Assembly: GCA_047636995.1 (NCBI GenBank)
Contig: JBLIGQ010000049.1
Span: forward strand, 1-20,039
Origin: JAQWQB01 sp047636995
GTDB lineage: Bacteria; Bacteroidota; Bacteroidia; Flavobacteriales_D; Sanyastnellaceae
Length of the DNA stretch: 20,039 nt
Reading direction: 5' to 3'
Shown: positions 1 through 7,865 of the stretch, in pieces
How positions within the stretch are numbered: the first letter of the stretch is position 1
Layout of the letters: the number at the start of each line of letters is the position of its first letter
Notes under the pieces: generated by a model
What the model was told of the DNA's origin: nothing
Database searches by the model: none
What the model saw: the letters and a program-made list of their open reading frames with translations, nothing else
Translations under genes and position numbers: made by a program

Positions 1-135
1 CACGAAATAAATTCAGGCGAAGAATACGATGAGATTATGAAGGACATCTATCAAGAAAGAAGAGAATCATTAGAGCTTTTGTTTAAAAAACATGAAGGTT
101 TGAAAACTGTTATTGTTAGTCTGTGCACGTGTTAA
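1..135 (+). CDS. 3' end of an unrecognised gene (partial)
   Basis: Frame 1 is open from the left edge to a TAA at 133-135, giving 44 residues of a C-terminus. The segment is charged and probably helical (EEYDEIMKDIYQERRES, then LFKKHEGLKTVIV) and ends in LCTC. No family can be assigned from this tail. It reads toward the convergent nhaB gene about 330 bases away. That it is coding is inferred from the open frame and protein-like composition alone. Confidence 0.45.
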   Translation, partial: HEINSGEEYDEIMKDIYQERRESLELLFKKHEGLKTVIVSLCTC

Positions 136-462
136 TGAAAAAACGGGCTACAACAATTAAGCTCTAACGAAGCGCGGTAGGGCGGGTTCTTTGGATCAGA
201 TGTCGCACTCTTCCTGTGTGAGCGGAAAATACCTGTTAGCTTTGGGGATTCAATAGAGTTCTTCTTCCTGGCAGAAGTTAAGTTGTTGTTTTGTTGCGAA
301 TGGAGGAGGAGAATAGGCCGTTTTTCTTCGCATTGAGATCCCTTCAATCGAATAAAAAAGCAAGACGCAGACGAAGCCAGGGGTTTTTGGGCGTTTTTTT
401 TGGCTGTAGGATATAGCAATCCTTCAGCCGCATTTTGGATAAGCGGTAGCGTTGGAGTCAGC
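136..462. other. Non-coding gap between convergent genes
   Basis: This 327-base stretch lies between the 3' ends of the partial left-edge gene and nhaB. A 95-codon minus-strand frame runs through it, but its composition (rich in Ser, Lys, Asn and Pro, no hydrophobic pattern) does not look like protein and no family is recognised. The only structure seen is the imperfect hairpin at 402-429. Confidence 0.5.
402..429. terminator. Possible terminator hairpin downstream of nhaB
   Basis: GGCTGTAGGAT at 402-412 pairs with ATCCTTCAGCC at 419-429 around a six-base loop, ten pairs plus one mismatch. A run of eight T lies just upstream on the plus strand, so neither direction has the standard hairpin-then-U order. 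It sits 34 bases past the nhaB stop codon. The role is inferred from position and pairing only. Confidence 0.35.
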
Positions 463-1932
463 CTACAGAAAATAAATTACTCCCAGTAATCCTGCTGTTC
501 CAAGCACAATAGTGTAGGGCAGGGCCATCTTCACCATTTTCCCATAGGACAGACCAATTAACGGTGCTAATGAGGAAGTCAATAAGAATAGAAAGGCAGC
601 TTGTCCATTTGGAGTCGCTACACTCGGTAAATTAGTTCCAGTATTGATTGCGATGGCTAATTTTTCAAAATGAGCTCTGTCAATTTCCCCATTTTGATAA
701 GCATTGTCAACTTCTCCAATGTAAACGGTTGCTACAAATACATTATCGCTAATGGCAGATAAAACACCATTTGCGATATAAAATAAACTTGGTTGATCAT
801 CTAGGTCTTGCTGCAAAGCCCATTCAATTATTGGAGAGAACAAATGCTGATCATGGATCAGGGCAACAATTACAAAAAACACAACCAATAGGCCTGTAAA
901 TGGCAACGCTTCTTCAAAAGCATGTCCTAACGAATGTTCATCAGTAATGCCAATGAGCGCAGTCTGAAATATGATCAATCCCAATCCAATAAAGCCCACT
1001 GGGGCGATGTGCAAGGCTAGACTAATGATTAACAAAATTGCTGCTGCGCCCTGAACCCACAAAGCGTATTTTTCTATTGGCTTTCTTTTAGCATCTTCTT
1101 CTTCAATGTATTCACCAATGATATTTCGTGCAGCAATGGGCATTTTCGCCCCGAAATCGAACCATCCTGTTAATTCTAGTAGGGCAGTTGTAGCCAAGCC
1201 ACAAAAAAATACGGGGATAGTAATGGGTGCCATTCTGAAGAAAAACTCAGCGAAATCCCACCCTATTCGTTCACCAATAAGTAAGTTTTGAGGTTCTCCA
1301 ACTAGGGTGCAAACACCTCCAAGAGCCGTACCTACCGCACCATGCATAATGAGACTTCTTAAGAAGCTTCTAAATTGAACCAAGGTGTCTCCGCTTAATT
1401 CATCTTTATCTAAGATATTGTTGTCGTTGTAATCTTTTATTCCAGAATGAATTTTGTGATACACCCCATAAAAGCCCACAGACACACTTATTAAAACGGC
1501 CATTACCGTCAGTGCATCTAAAAAAGCAGACAAGATTGCAGACAGAGAAACGAAAAGAAGGGAGAGGAGAAGTTTGGATTTTATTTTGGTAAAAACCTTG
1601 CTAAAAACATACATGAGCAAGGGTTTCATGAAATAAATCCCAGCAACCATGAAAACCAAAAGTAAAATCACTTCCAAGTTTTGACTGACCTCTTTGTAAG
1701 CTGTTTCGGGGGTTGTTAGGCCTAGAAGTAAAGCTTGAATGGCTAGCAGACCACCAGACTGAAGCGGGTAGCACTGCAGGGCCATGGCAAGAGTGAAAAT
1801 GAATTCCCCTATGAATAGCCATGCCGTTACTGCAGGCCCTAACACGAAAAAGCAAATGACATTTATAATCAGAAAACTGATTATTGTGGTTTTAAACCAT
1901 TTTGGACTTTTTCCTAAAAAATTATTCAACAT
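463..1932 (-). CDS. nhaB: Na+/H+ antiporter NhaB
   Basis: Encodes a 489-residue inner-membrane protein, close to the roughly 510 residues of the E. coli homologue. NhaB exchanges internal Na+ for external H+ and supports sodium and pH homeostasis. Recognition rests on near-colinear NhaB signatures: N-terminal NNFLGKSPKWFK, then GEFIFTLAMALQCYPL, SGGLLAIQALLLG, a block with LLLVFMVAGIYFMK, and FLDALTVMAVLISVSVGFYG around residues 137-156. Later blocks include GEPQNLLIGERIGW, SAISDNVFVATVYIGEV and AINTGTNLPSVATPNGQAA, all typical of the family. Many hydrophobic segments run to the C-terminus. The ATG at 1932 fits the NhaB N-terminus. It appears monocistronic. A sodium antiporter fits a marine lifestyle and the sodium-coupled symporter later in the window. 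Function is confident by family. Confidence 0.95.
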   Translation of the reverse strand: MLNNFLGKSPKWFKTTIISFLIINVICFFVLGPAVTAWLFIGEFIFTLAMALQCYPLQSGGLLAIQALLLGLTTPETAYKEVSQNLEVILLLVFMVAGIYFMKPLLMYVFSKVFTKIKSKLLLSLLFVSLSAILSAFLDALTVMAVLISVSVGFYGVYHKIHSGIKDYNDNNILDKDELSGDTLVQFRSFLRSLIMHGAVGTALGGVCTLVGEPQNLLIGERIGWDFAEFFFRMAPITIPVFFCGLATTALLELTGWFDFGAKMPIAARNIIGEYIEEEDAKRKPIEKYALWVQGAAAILLIISLALHIAPVGFIGLGLIIFQTALIGITDEHSLGHAFEEALPFTGLLVVFFVIVALIHDQHLFSPIIEWALQQDLDDQPSLFYIANGVLSAISDNVFVATVYIGEVDNAYQNGEIDRAHFEKLAIAINTGTNLPSVATPNGQAAFLFLLTSSLAPLIGLSYGKMVKMALPYTIVLGTAGLLGVIYFL

Positions 1933-2597
1933 AAGTTCCTCACTTTAATCTTCCATGACGCTATTAAATCTCGTTAAAAGGCTGCTGCATGCTGCAGGTG
2001 GTTCTGCTTTCTCCTAGTTTTCAACGCCTGTTAACTGATTGTTGGGGTAAATAATGATTCTAAGGATGCAAATGTAGGGTCCATGATTTATAAGTTTTTA
2101 TTTATGTTTATTATGTATTGCATAAGCGTACCCTATGTGTAGAAGTCCTAAAAGGATTCTGATCGCGTAATTTCTTCGTTCCTGATTTTCAAAAATGATT
2201 TAAATTCTAAACTAGATTATGGCGAACTATTCGAATGGTAACCGAGTCTATCTGGGTTCTATCGCATCTGGACCGATTTATTATAATTAACGACTAAAGC
2301 GAAAAATAAAGGCTTAATTCAGGAGGGAATAGTGATGATTGTTCTTGTTCTGTGAGGGGAGAACCTTAGATGGTGCCATCCAACCGAAAAGGTGACGGAA
2401 TTGGAAGGTTAGTTTCTTAACCGCGCCATGGGAATGTTAGGAACATTGGTTTTTGAGCAACCCAATGGGTCAGGCAGCAAGATGAGCACTACTTCTTTTT
2501 CTATCTTTTGAAGGTAAAAGACCGTTCAGCTCAAAACAGGGTCTTTACGGCAACCGGTCGTATGTTTGAATGGGGCTAATCAATCATAAAAGTACAT
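1933..2597. other. Long intergenic region, mostly unexplained
   Basis: 665 bases separate nhaB (reading left) from the broken lipoprotein gene (reading right). Apart from the candidate nhaB promoter, nothing firm is seen. A plus-strand frame of about 41 codons ending in TAA at 2577-2579 (containing QQDEHYFFFYLLKVKDRS and VFTATGRMFEWG) has a protein-like look and is in the same frame as the following gene, but it lacks a start codon. It may be the remnant of a decayed gene. Confidence 0.4.
2069..2076 (-). promoter_or_regulatory. Candidate -7 element upstream of nhaB
   Basis: Read on the minus strand this is TACATTTG, a full match to the Bacteroidota -7 consensus TAnnTTTG, about 137 bases upstream of the nhaB start. 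No convincing TTG/TTTG -33 element is seen at the expected distance. The octamer, together with a flanking ATCC, recurs upstream of the cysteine dioxygenase gene. Inference from consensus only. Confidence 0.35.
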
Positions 2598-3272
2598 ATG
2601 TATATAAATAGGCGAGTGTCTTTTGTGCTTTCTTTGATTCTAGGGTCTTGTAAGGAGCTTGAACCAGAGTCTACTATTTTAGAAAATGTACTTCAAGAAA
2701 TTGACTCAACTTCCTCTGTTATGGAAGCCCACACTGCAGCCGATTCGAAAACGCTTTCCGCAGCCGATTCTGTAGTTTAATTAAATAGTTATAAAAAAGT
2801 ATCTAAGCTGAACAATTGGTATTACACTATGCGCTCAGATTCTATGGAATATACCTGCATAGAGTTAACTAGAACTGACGCAGGATTGTTGGCATTTGGT
2901 GCATTTCGAACATTATCTGATGCCAATCCAGAACACGACCTTACAATGATTGTTCAGGATAGCATCTATATGGCTCAATCAGAATGGTTTCTTTGCGAGA
3001 ACACTATCTTCAGCTACAAGTTTCATTTTGCATTTGATGCTTTTGAAATGTTTAGTGATTTAAGTATGATATCAATTGGATATCCTGGTTGGATTTTTTC
3101 TGGTGAACAGAAATATATGATTGAATTTAATGCAACTAATTTTAGTGAAATAATCTCAGATTTAATTCTATCCGATAGTGACACCAGGAAAGTAGACAGT
3201 AATTGGTTTATCTCTCAAGGGGTTGAAGGAATGGGGTTAGAATTCAAAAAGAATAAGCCGCACTCTAAGTGA
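2598..3272 (+). pseudogene. Small lipoprotein gene interrupted by an in-frame TAA
   Basis: The first part (2598-2780, 60 codons) encodes a lipoprotein-type signal peptide with lipobox LGSC at residues 15-18 and a Ser/Ala/Thr-rich linker. It stops at TAA 2778-2780. The same frame is then open without a break through LNNWYYTMRSDSMEY to the stop at 3270-3272, giving 147 further residues from the next ATG at 2829. The second part alone has no export signal and begins in what looks like a folded domain. I therefore read both as one 224-codon lipoprotein gene split by one nonsense substitution. WYY...DSM resembles the opening of small domains seen in other lipoproteins, but no named family is claimed. 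Readthrough or a sequencing error would also explain it. Confidence 0.6.
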
Positions 3273-3304
3273 AAAGGCTTGTCAATCTCTACAACAGCTG
3301 AAAG

Positions 3305-3808
3305 ATGAACATTACATTAATCCTCATAAAAATTAGTGACAAGAGTCAAGTTCTAACCTTGTTCAAAGAGGCTGCTGAAAAAATAGCGAAGAAAAATATT
3401 GACCATTGGCAGTACTGGAAAAATCCGCCAACAGAAAAGATAGAATGGGTAGAGGAGGGGATTTCCAACAATGAATTTTTCTTCGTTCAAGATCCGCATC
3501 AACAAACCATAGGTATGGTGAGGATTCTAGAGGAGGATATTCTGTATTGGGGAAAACAAACAGCTAAAGCCAAATACATTCACTCATTGGTTGTAATAGA
3601 AGCATTTGAAGGGAGGGCAATCGGGAAAATGATTCTTCAAAAAATTGAAAAGGACGCGCTCAAAAATGGCTACACCTATTTAAGGTTAGACTCGGATGCT
3701 AAAAACCCAAAACTCTGCCGCTATTATGTAAACCAAGGGTTTGAAAAAGTTGGAATAAAAACATTGCCCTTGTCTGCTTACAACCTCTATCAAAAGCGCA
3801 TCCTATAA
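3305..3808 (+). CDS. GNAT-family N-acetyltransferase
   Basis: A 167-residue cytoplasmic protein of typical GNAT length. The acetyl-CoA-binding motif A is visible at residues 92-111: strand IHSLVV followed by FEGRAIGKMIL, equivalent to the Q/R-x-x-G-x-G/A loop and helix. Motif B follows with YLRLDSDAKNPKLCRYY and QGFEKVG. The N-terminal half, with KEAAEKIAKKNIDHWQYW, matches the helical substrate-binding arm seen in GNATs acting on small molecules or amino groups. The substrate cannot be inferred. The ATG at 3305 follows GAAAG and lies 32 bases past the stop of the broken lipoprotein gene, so the two may share a transcript. The gene itself looks intact. Confidence 0.88.
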   Translation: MNITLILIKISDKSQVLTLFKEAAEKIAKKNIDHWQYWKNPPTEKIEWVEEGISNNEFFFVQDPHQQTIGMVRILEEDILYWGKQTAKAKYIHSLVVIEAFEGRAIGKMILQKIEKDALKNGYTYLRLDSDAKNPKLCRYYVNQGFEKVGIKTLPLSAYNLYQKRIL

Positions 3809-4060
3809 AACGACAGCTAAGGATCTGTAGGATGTCATTTTCGTTCGGCTCGGATCGAAATTGATAGGAAACAGTAACAAGCTTATAAATGATTTGACTT
3901 TCAAAGAGCGGATATCGTGAGCGCATCAGAGAAGTCATTGGTCCTATAAGACACAGCGTGATTTTCAACTTAACCTAAATCACATTGATGAAGAAGCCCA
4001 GCTCTCCATGCAATAATAGAACGGTCACAACGTTTGAATAAACGCCTGTTTTAATAGCAT
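3809..4060. other. Intergenic region with no recognised gene
   Basis: About 250 bases between the convergent acetyltransferase and orphan lipoprotein genes. An 89-codon minus-strand frame crosses it and runs into the acetyltransferase gene, but it has no family features. Near its right end it contains the hairpin downstream of the lipoprotein gene. Confidence 0.4.
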
Positions 4061-4065
4061 TTATT
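4037..4065 (-). terminator. Hairpin at the end of the orphan lipoprotein gene
   Basis: AATAAACGC at 4037-4045 pairs with GCATTTATT at 4057-4065 (nine pairs, one G-U) around an 11-base loop, overlapping the stop codon of the minus-strand lipoprotein gene. A second small palindrome (CGTTT-ATTC-AAACG on the minus strand, 4031-4044) overlaps it. It could be a terminator, or part of the recombination-site-like structure that bounds this gene. Confidence 0.4.
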
Positions 4066-4477
4066 TTTTGTTAGCAGTAGTTCTTGAGTATGTCCAATTT
4101 CTTTGCTTTTCAGGATAAACCATTTTTATTGAATCCTTTGATTTATTCATTAGATACTTGGTTTCATTATAGAATGGACCATTTGCAAATATTGTATCCC
4201 CATGTATTCCATATTTATGAGTAAGTGTCATATATTCTGCTCCTCCTTCTATAGCTCCTGTAGGAGCAATTATTTCCATTGTTCCGTTATGCTTTAAAGT
4301 AATTGAACCTTTATTTCTGCCGATATCAATCCCCGTTACCTGCCTTATTACAGTATACTTAGCGTCAAAATGTTTGCCTGAAGTAATTTTGGTGTCGTGA
4401 GTCTTTGTTTTCATTACACTACATGACATTAGCTCCAGTATAGTTACGACAAGTATTATTTTCCAAGATAAATTCAT
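4061..4477 (-). CDS. Orphan small lipoprotein
   Basis: The frame is open from 4579, but the first 34 codons lie over the truncated transposase, so I choose the ATG at 4477, which gives MNLSWKIILVVTILELMSC: a hydrophobic signal peptide with lipobox LMSC at about residues 16-19. The mature part is about 120 residues, hydrophilic, with beta-strand-like stretches (GSITLKHNGTMEIIAPTG, KDSIKMVYPEKQRNWTY). No family is recognised. It should be exported and lipid-anchored. The gene lies almost exactly between the arms of a 12-bp perfect inverted repeat, one arm two bases before the ATG and the other covering the last codons. The stop codon of the truncated transposase lies inside the upstream arm. 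Confidence 0.65.
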   Translation of the reverse strand: MNLSWKIILVVTILELMSCSVMKTKTHDTKITSGKHFDAKYTVIRQVTGIDIGRNKGSITLKHNGTMEIIAPTGAIEGGAEYMTLTHKYGIHGDTIFANGPFYNETKYLMNKSKDSIKMVYPEKQRNWTYSRTTANKK

Positions 4478-4491
4478 ATTACTGCTAACAA
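4068..4491. repeat. 12-bp inverted repeat bounding the lipoprotein gene
   Basis: TTGTTAGCAGTA at 4068-4079 and its exact complement TACTGCTAACAA at 4480-4491 enclose the orphan lipoprotein gene. In the direction of transcription the gene is preceded by ...GTTAGCAGTA-AT-ATG and ends with ACTGCTAACAA-AAAATAA. A TTAGC-type start and a GCTAAC-type end resemble the outer simple-site halves of integron-type gene cassettes (G/TTRRRY and RYYYAAC), though the bases only partly fit that consensus. The repeat is directly visible; the cassette reading is inference. Confidence 0.7.
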
Positions 4492-4889
4492 TCAAGTATG
4501 TAGATAAAGCGCAGCTTTTCTCCGTTCCAACATTTGATGGATTTGATATCACTTGACCATCTTGTATTGGGTTGATCAACAGCGATTCTTCCAGTATGCA
4601 GCCTATTGCTTCCTCGCGTTCTATTTCGTGTAATCAATAAGCCCTCTTCTTTCATAAAACGATGAACCATGTACTTGGAAACATGCATGTCATGATCTCG
4701 CTTGAGAATCGCTCTTACGCGAGGAGTGCCATAAGTCGCCTTTTTCTCAGTAATCTCTAGTATACTTGACTTAACTTCTTCCGTGAGCTGTTTACGAAGT
4801 GTTCGCTTTCTAGCTGGATAGGTTTTTGGTTTGTAATACACCGTTGATTTGGGTACGCCTAATGCTCTGATTATCCGATTGATGCTCAT
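4485..4889 (-). pseudogene. IS3-family transposase OrfB, C-terminally truncated
   Basis: 134 residues remain of a protein normally about 270-300 long. The N-terminal helical domain is recognised from MSINRIIRALGVPKSTVYY and ATYGTPRVRAIL, typical of the HTH_21 region. The RNase H-like integrase core begins with WSSDIKS, which supplies the first Asp of the DDE triad (D114), and breaks off after LRFIYILDC, so the second Asp and the Glu are absent. The stop TAG lies in the 12-bp repeat that bounds the neighbouring lipoprotein gene. This indicates loss of the 3' half by recombination or by insertion of that gene. No continuation was recognised beyond the lipoprotein gene. Confidence 0.88.
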
Positions 4890-5254
4890 TTCGAACTCCC
4901 TGGATAACGATTCAACTTCTTGTTTCGTTGTTGATCCATTTCGAGCTTTTTTTTTAGAATCTTGATGTCCAGAGTTGATTCTCCCAATGCCTTTTTTAGC
5001 TCATCATTTTCTCTCCGAAGCATTTCTATTTCAGCCTTCGAATGTAACTCTCCATCATTTTTAATGCTCATAATTGCTCCTGTTTTAGCGTCTGTTCGCC
5101 ATTTATACAACTGACTTGAAATCAATCCATGTCGTCTACAAAACTCAGGACAAGATAAGCCAGAAGATTCCCATTCTTCAACTATTGATGCCTTTTGAAC
5201 TGAGGAGAGGACTCTTCTTCCTCCCGAGGTGACTCTTGCGTTCTTTAATAATTT
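4886..5254 (-). pseudogene. IS3-family transposase OrfA, 5' end uncertain
   Basis: The frame is open from 5254 (after TAA 5255-5257) to TGA at 4886-4888. Its N-terminal part (SVQKASIVEEWESSGLS, then PEFCRRHGLISSQLYKWR) is the HTH_Tnp_1-type DNA-binding domain. It is followed by a leucine-zipper-like coiled coil (AEIEMLRRENDELKKAL, then LDIKILKKKLEMD). No ATG precedes the helix-turn-helix; a TTG at 5125 lies inside it, so the true start is probably lost. A run of nine A on the coding strand (4947-4955) gives A-AAA-AAG, a standard -1 slippery site. After a -1 slip the frame is open through SREFEMSINRI into orfB, as expected for an OrfAB fusion. Confidence 0.8.
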
Positions 5255-5296
5255 TTAAAATCTGAGGGAAGCAAGGCTAAGTAGAAATACTTCCCG

Positions 5297-5974
5297 CTAA
5301 TATTCCAAGCTTCTAACCGTATACAACATCGTCACAACAACTCCTTCGCCCTTCTCCAGACGAACAGTCAACAGCTGTCTTTCGTCTTGTACCTCAAAAT
5401 TAAAGGGAGAGGCAAGTAGGTTCACGCCGCTGTGTTTCCTCAGTCTGATGCCTTGCCCTGAAATAATGTCTTTATTGGGAGTGAATGCTTCTTCAGGAAG
5501 GTGTTCCGTGATAATTACATAGTTGAATGCAGTTAACTTTTGTGCGATGCGCTGCACTTCCGCATTCGATAAATGCTGAAGAACTTGCCTTACAATAGCA
5601 CAATCTCCAGAAGGTAAATTGTCTGTAGCCAAATCTAAACAGAGGAATGTGAGGTTTTCTGCTTTAAAATTTTCCTGATTTCGCGCTATAAGTTCCGGCA
5701 CAATATCCACAGCCACATAATTCTTCGTGTACTTTACCAGTTCTTTGCCCACATTAAAATCGCCACAACCTAAATCACAAACAACAAGGGGAGGGGCGAA
5801 GGAGGATAGAAAGGTGGTCAATACTTCGATGTAAGGAACTACAAGCTCAGGGAGATGTGATCCTTCGCCTGAATAAAAATCAGCAAGCGCTCCACCCCAA
5901 AGATGGTCTTTATAGACCTGCTCCATAGCATTCTTTGTGGGCCAAGGCTGTTTAACTGCTTTCGCTTCCTTCAT
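5297..5974 (-). CDS. Class I SAM-dependent methyltransferase
   Basis: A 225-residue cytoplasmic protein with the Rossmann-type methyltransferase order. Motif I is VVCDLGCGDFNVG at residues 64-76, an acidic end of strand 2 is at D90 (YVAVDIVPELI), and the motif II/III region has FLCLDLATDNLPSGD. Motif IV/post-II is DCAIVRQVLQHLSN at 124-137, whose LQHL resembles the FxxLxHL pattern of small-molecule methyltransferases. The N-terminal helix segment EQVYKDHLWGG is seen in related standalone enzymes. The acceptor substrate cannot be deduced. ATG at 5974 is preceded by AGGACC. It lies next to the IS remnant, and a short hairpin (5266-5271 with 5290-5295) follows the stop. It appears intact. Confidence 0.85.
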   Translation of the reverse strand: MKEAKAVKQPWPTKNAMEQVYKDHLWGGALADFYSGEGSHLPELVVPYIEVLTTFLSSFAPPLVVCDLGCGDFNVGKELVKYTKNYVAVDIVPELIARNQENFKAENLTFLCLDLATDNLPSGDCAIVRQVLQHLSNAEVQRIAQKLTAFNYVIITEHLPEEAFTPNKDIISGQGIRLRKHSGVNLLASPFNFEVQDERQLLTVRLEKGEGVVVTMLYTVRSLEY

Positions 5975-6256
5975 GGTCCTAAATATGAGCGCTCAAGATA
6001 CACGATGAACGCATAATTTTGTGCACTACTCCAAAAGAAAATGGGTGCTTTTGCTACCTTCACTTTTAAATGATATTCAAAGTAAATTAGCGGAATTATT
6101 TGAAGACTAAAAGAAGGATGTCTTGATTGAAATTCACCTTGAACATAAGCTAACTTTCCACAGAGAATTGACCACATCACAACGCTCAATGCCTCGCGTT
6201 TTTGCAGCAGAGGAGAAGAACGTGAAGGACGATCAAAAAAACGAAACCAAAAACCA

Positions 6257-6643
6257 ATGCACACCTTTATACACTACTTTCTGCACTTTGGTTTTACGTT
6301 TTTCATTGCGTTTATATTTTTTAGAAAAGATTGGAAGAAGGTGTATTTCATATTGTTAGCTACCATGTTGGTTGATGCAGACCACCTGATAGCCGATCCA
6401 ATTTTTCAAGCAAACAGGTGCAGCATTAATTTCCATGTTTTGCATACCTATTACGCAATGATCGCCTATGTTGCATTGCTTTTTTTTAGGAAACCATTCA
6501 ATATAATTGGCATCGGACTGCTGTTTCACATGGCAACAGATCTGATTGATTGTCTCATGATGTATTCAAACTGTAAATCGTGTTTTTCAGATGCCCCAGC
6601 CATCGAATTATTAGAAGCTGTTTCTAAGCTTTTCGGAATTTAA
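6257..6643 (+). CDS. DUF6122 family membrane protein
   Basis: 128 residues, strongly hydrophobic, probably four membrane segments (about 4-22, 29-39, 61-77 and 82-93). The DUF6122 pattern is clear: DADHLIADPIF at 40-50, NRCSINFHVLHTYYAMIAYV from 53, and GIGLLFHMATDLIDC at 85-99. Conserved Asp/His residues (D40, D42, H43, H60, H63, H91, D95) recall the metal-dependent hydrolase-like YdjM superfamily, and the protein may bind a metal at the membrane face. The biochemical role is unknown. The ATG at 6257 is inside a longer unrelated minus-strand frame and gives the expected family N-terminus (HYFLHFGFTFFIA). Confidence 0.85.
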   Translation: MHTFIHYFLHFGFTFFIAFIFFRKDWKKVYFILLATMLVDADHLIADPIFQANRCSINFHVLHTYYAMIAYVALLFFRKPFNIIGIGLLFHMATDLIDCLMMYSNCKSCFSDAPAIELLEAVSKLFGI

Positions 6644-6665
6644 TTTTGGGGCAAAGCCGAAAAGC
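6628..6665. terminator. Hairpin between convergent genes
   Basis: GCTTTTCGG at 6628-6636 pairs perfectly with CCGAAAAGC at 6657-6665 around a 20-base loop. The left arm overlaps the end of the DUF6122 gene. Position between two converging genes suggests a terminator, but the loop is long and there is no clear U-tract. Confidence 0.35.
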
Positions 6666-6776
6666 AACAAAGGATACCATTAAGACCGAACGTTTCCCGT
6701 ATCATTAAACGCTTCCGGATTTACAATTTGAAGAGGTTAAAAGTAGGACGTCGAAATTGATTACTTGGAGGTCAGC

Positions 6777-7856
6777 TCAAGGACTAACCCAGTTAATAGA
6801 TAGATTGAAGTAGGCGGGATTGGTAAAGTTGGCCTCGGCCAAGAACGGTGTGTCATCTCCAAATGGGCGAAAGAAATCTCCTCTATCTAAGTCAAAGGCC
6901 CAATTGTACCGGTAGCCCGCTTGTGCAGAGAGCCAAATTTGAGAACTGAGCGCGTACTCCCATGTAATGCGAAATCTCAGCTCTGATCTTCTAAGTTCTA
7001 GATCATTGAAGGGCAGGTCATAGCGATTTTCATCATTGCTAATGCGGTAGGTGTTGCCCTCTATTTCCCATCCAAGTAATAAAATGTTTTTGGAATTCAG
7101 ATTTCTACGGTAATTGAAGCGTGCAGGGAGCAACATCTCAAGTCCCCATTTTTTGTTTTGGGCAGTATAAAGCATATAATATACAGGCACATAATTCAGT
7201 GCCCCGCCAAGATAAGTTCTACTGAGACCAAAGCCCCATATCTTTCTGTCGTTTGCTTTTATTCCATAAATCAGTGCCCCCGTAAAACGAGTGTAGCTGA
7301 GAGACTGCATGTTTGAAATTGAATAATCGCCGTTCAGATTCGCTCCGAACTGCGCTAGTATGTAATGCTTTCGATTCAGCGGCTTGAATGCCGTTGCTGT
7401 GAAGCCCATCGTCCGCAAGCCATTGTTGTCTAAGGCTTGGCTTAATGGTGAGCTGGCATCTGCGGCCAGATTGGAAAACGAATACCTCGTTTCAGCATAA
7501 TTCACCCCCAAGTTGAGTAGAAAGGAATTTTTTGAATACACTGGGTAATTGAGGGCAAAACGGGCACCATGTGCATTGTCTATTCCATTTTCTGTGGCCT
7601 CCTGTGTGGGGGCAAATGGTTGTGGCTCCAAAGAATGACCTGTTTGAAAATCATAGCCAACTGAAAAAAGCTTAATGGGAACCTGGCCTACAATACGCGA
7701 AGAACAAAAAGCTTTATTTTCAGCAGTTTGTATCAAGTTTGAGTAATCAACATCACTGTCATCGTCTTCCTCTTCAATGGGAGAGTCTGTTTGTGCCAGT
7801 GCGCTTGCGGGTAGAATGAAACAAGCAAGTAAAAGAGTCCAAAAAGATTTTGACAT
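6777..7856 (-). CDS. Outer-membrane beta-barrel protein (DUF6268-like)
   Basis: 359 residues with an N-terminal signal peptide (FWTLLLACFILPASALAQ, probable cleavage after residue 21) and an acidic linker (EEEDDDSDVDY). Alternating hydrophobic/aromatic strands follow through the rest (for example FLLNLGVNYAETRYSF, LRFRITWEYALSSQIWLS). The sequence ends NPAYFNLSINWVSP, compatible with a barrel-closing strand, although the last residue is Pro rather than aromatic. Overall pattern and the QAGYRYNWAFDLD region fit the DUF6268 outer-membrane family found in Bacteroidota; I hold the family name with moderate confidence. It starts 9 bases after the DUF2147 gene and is almost surely co-transcribed with it. 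No ligand or transport role can be stated. Confidence 0.75.
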   Translation of the reverse strand: MSKSFWTLLLACFILPASALAQTDSPIEEEDDDSDVDYSNLIQTAENKAFCSSRIVGQVPIKLFSVGYDFQTGHSLEPQPFAPTQEATENGIDNAHGARFALNYPVYSKNSFLLNLGVNYAETRYSFSNLAADASSPLSQALDNNGLRTMGFTATAFKPLNRKHYILAQFGANLNGDYSISNMQSLSYTRFTGALIYGIKANDRKIWGFGLSRTYLGGALNYVPVYYMLYTAQNKKWGLEMLLPARFNYRRNLNSKNILLLGWEIEGNTYRISNDENRYDLPFNDLELRRSELRFRITWEYALSSQIWLSAQAGYRYNWAFDLDRGDFFRPFGDDTPFLAEANFTNPAYFNLSINWVSP

Positions 7857-7865
7857 GGCGCTAAT

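Larger units (their letters stand above)
4485..5254 (-). mobile_element. IS3-family insertion sequence remnant
   Basis: Contains an orfA-like and a truncated orfB-like transposase frame in the IS3 arrangement: orfB is in the -1 frame relative to orfA and their stop and start overlap as ATGA at 4886-4889. The catalytic half of orfB is missing on the left. On the right orfA has no usable ATG before an upstream stop, so both ends appear lost. No terminal inverted repeats or target duplication were found. The element should be immobile. Confidence 0.85.

Noticed and set aside
132..419. 95-codon minus-strand frame after nhaB
   Set aside because: Low-complexity composition without hydrophobic or domain pattern, between two gene ends; no start context.
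3699..3968. Minus-strand frame of 89 codons
   Set aside because: Runs antisense into the acetyltransferase 3' end. I tested it as a continuation of the truncated transposase and found no DDE-core motifs in any of the three frames.
4478..4579. N-terminal extension of the orphan lipoprotein
   Set aside because: These codons lie antiparallel in frame over transposase sequence; the ATG at 4477 gives a proper lipoprotein signal.
5971..6264. 97-codon minus-strand frame overlapping the methyltransferase start by ATGA
   Set aside because: The overlap looks operon-like, but the frame covers the promoter side of two divergent genes, has no recognised domain, and its first residues overlap the DUF6122 start; probably chance.
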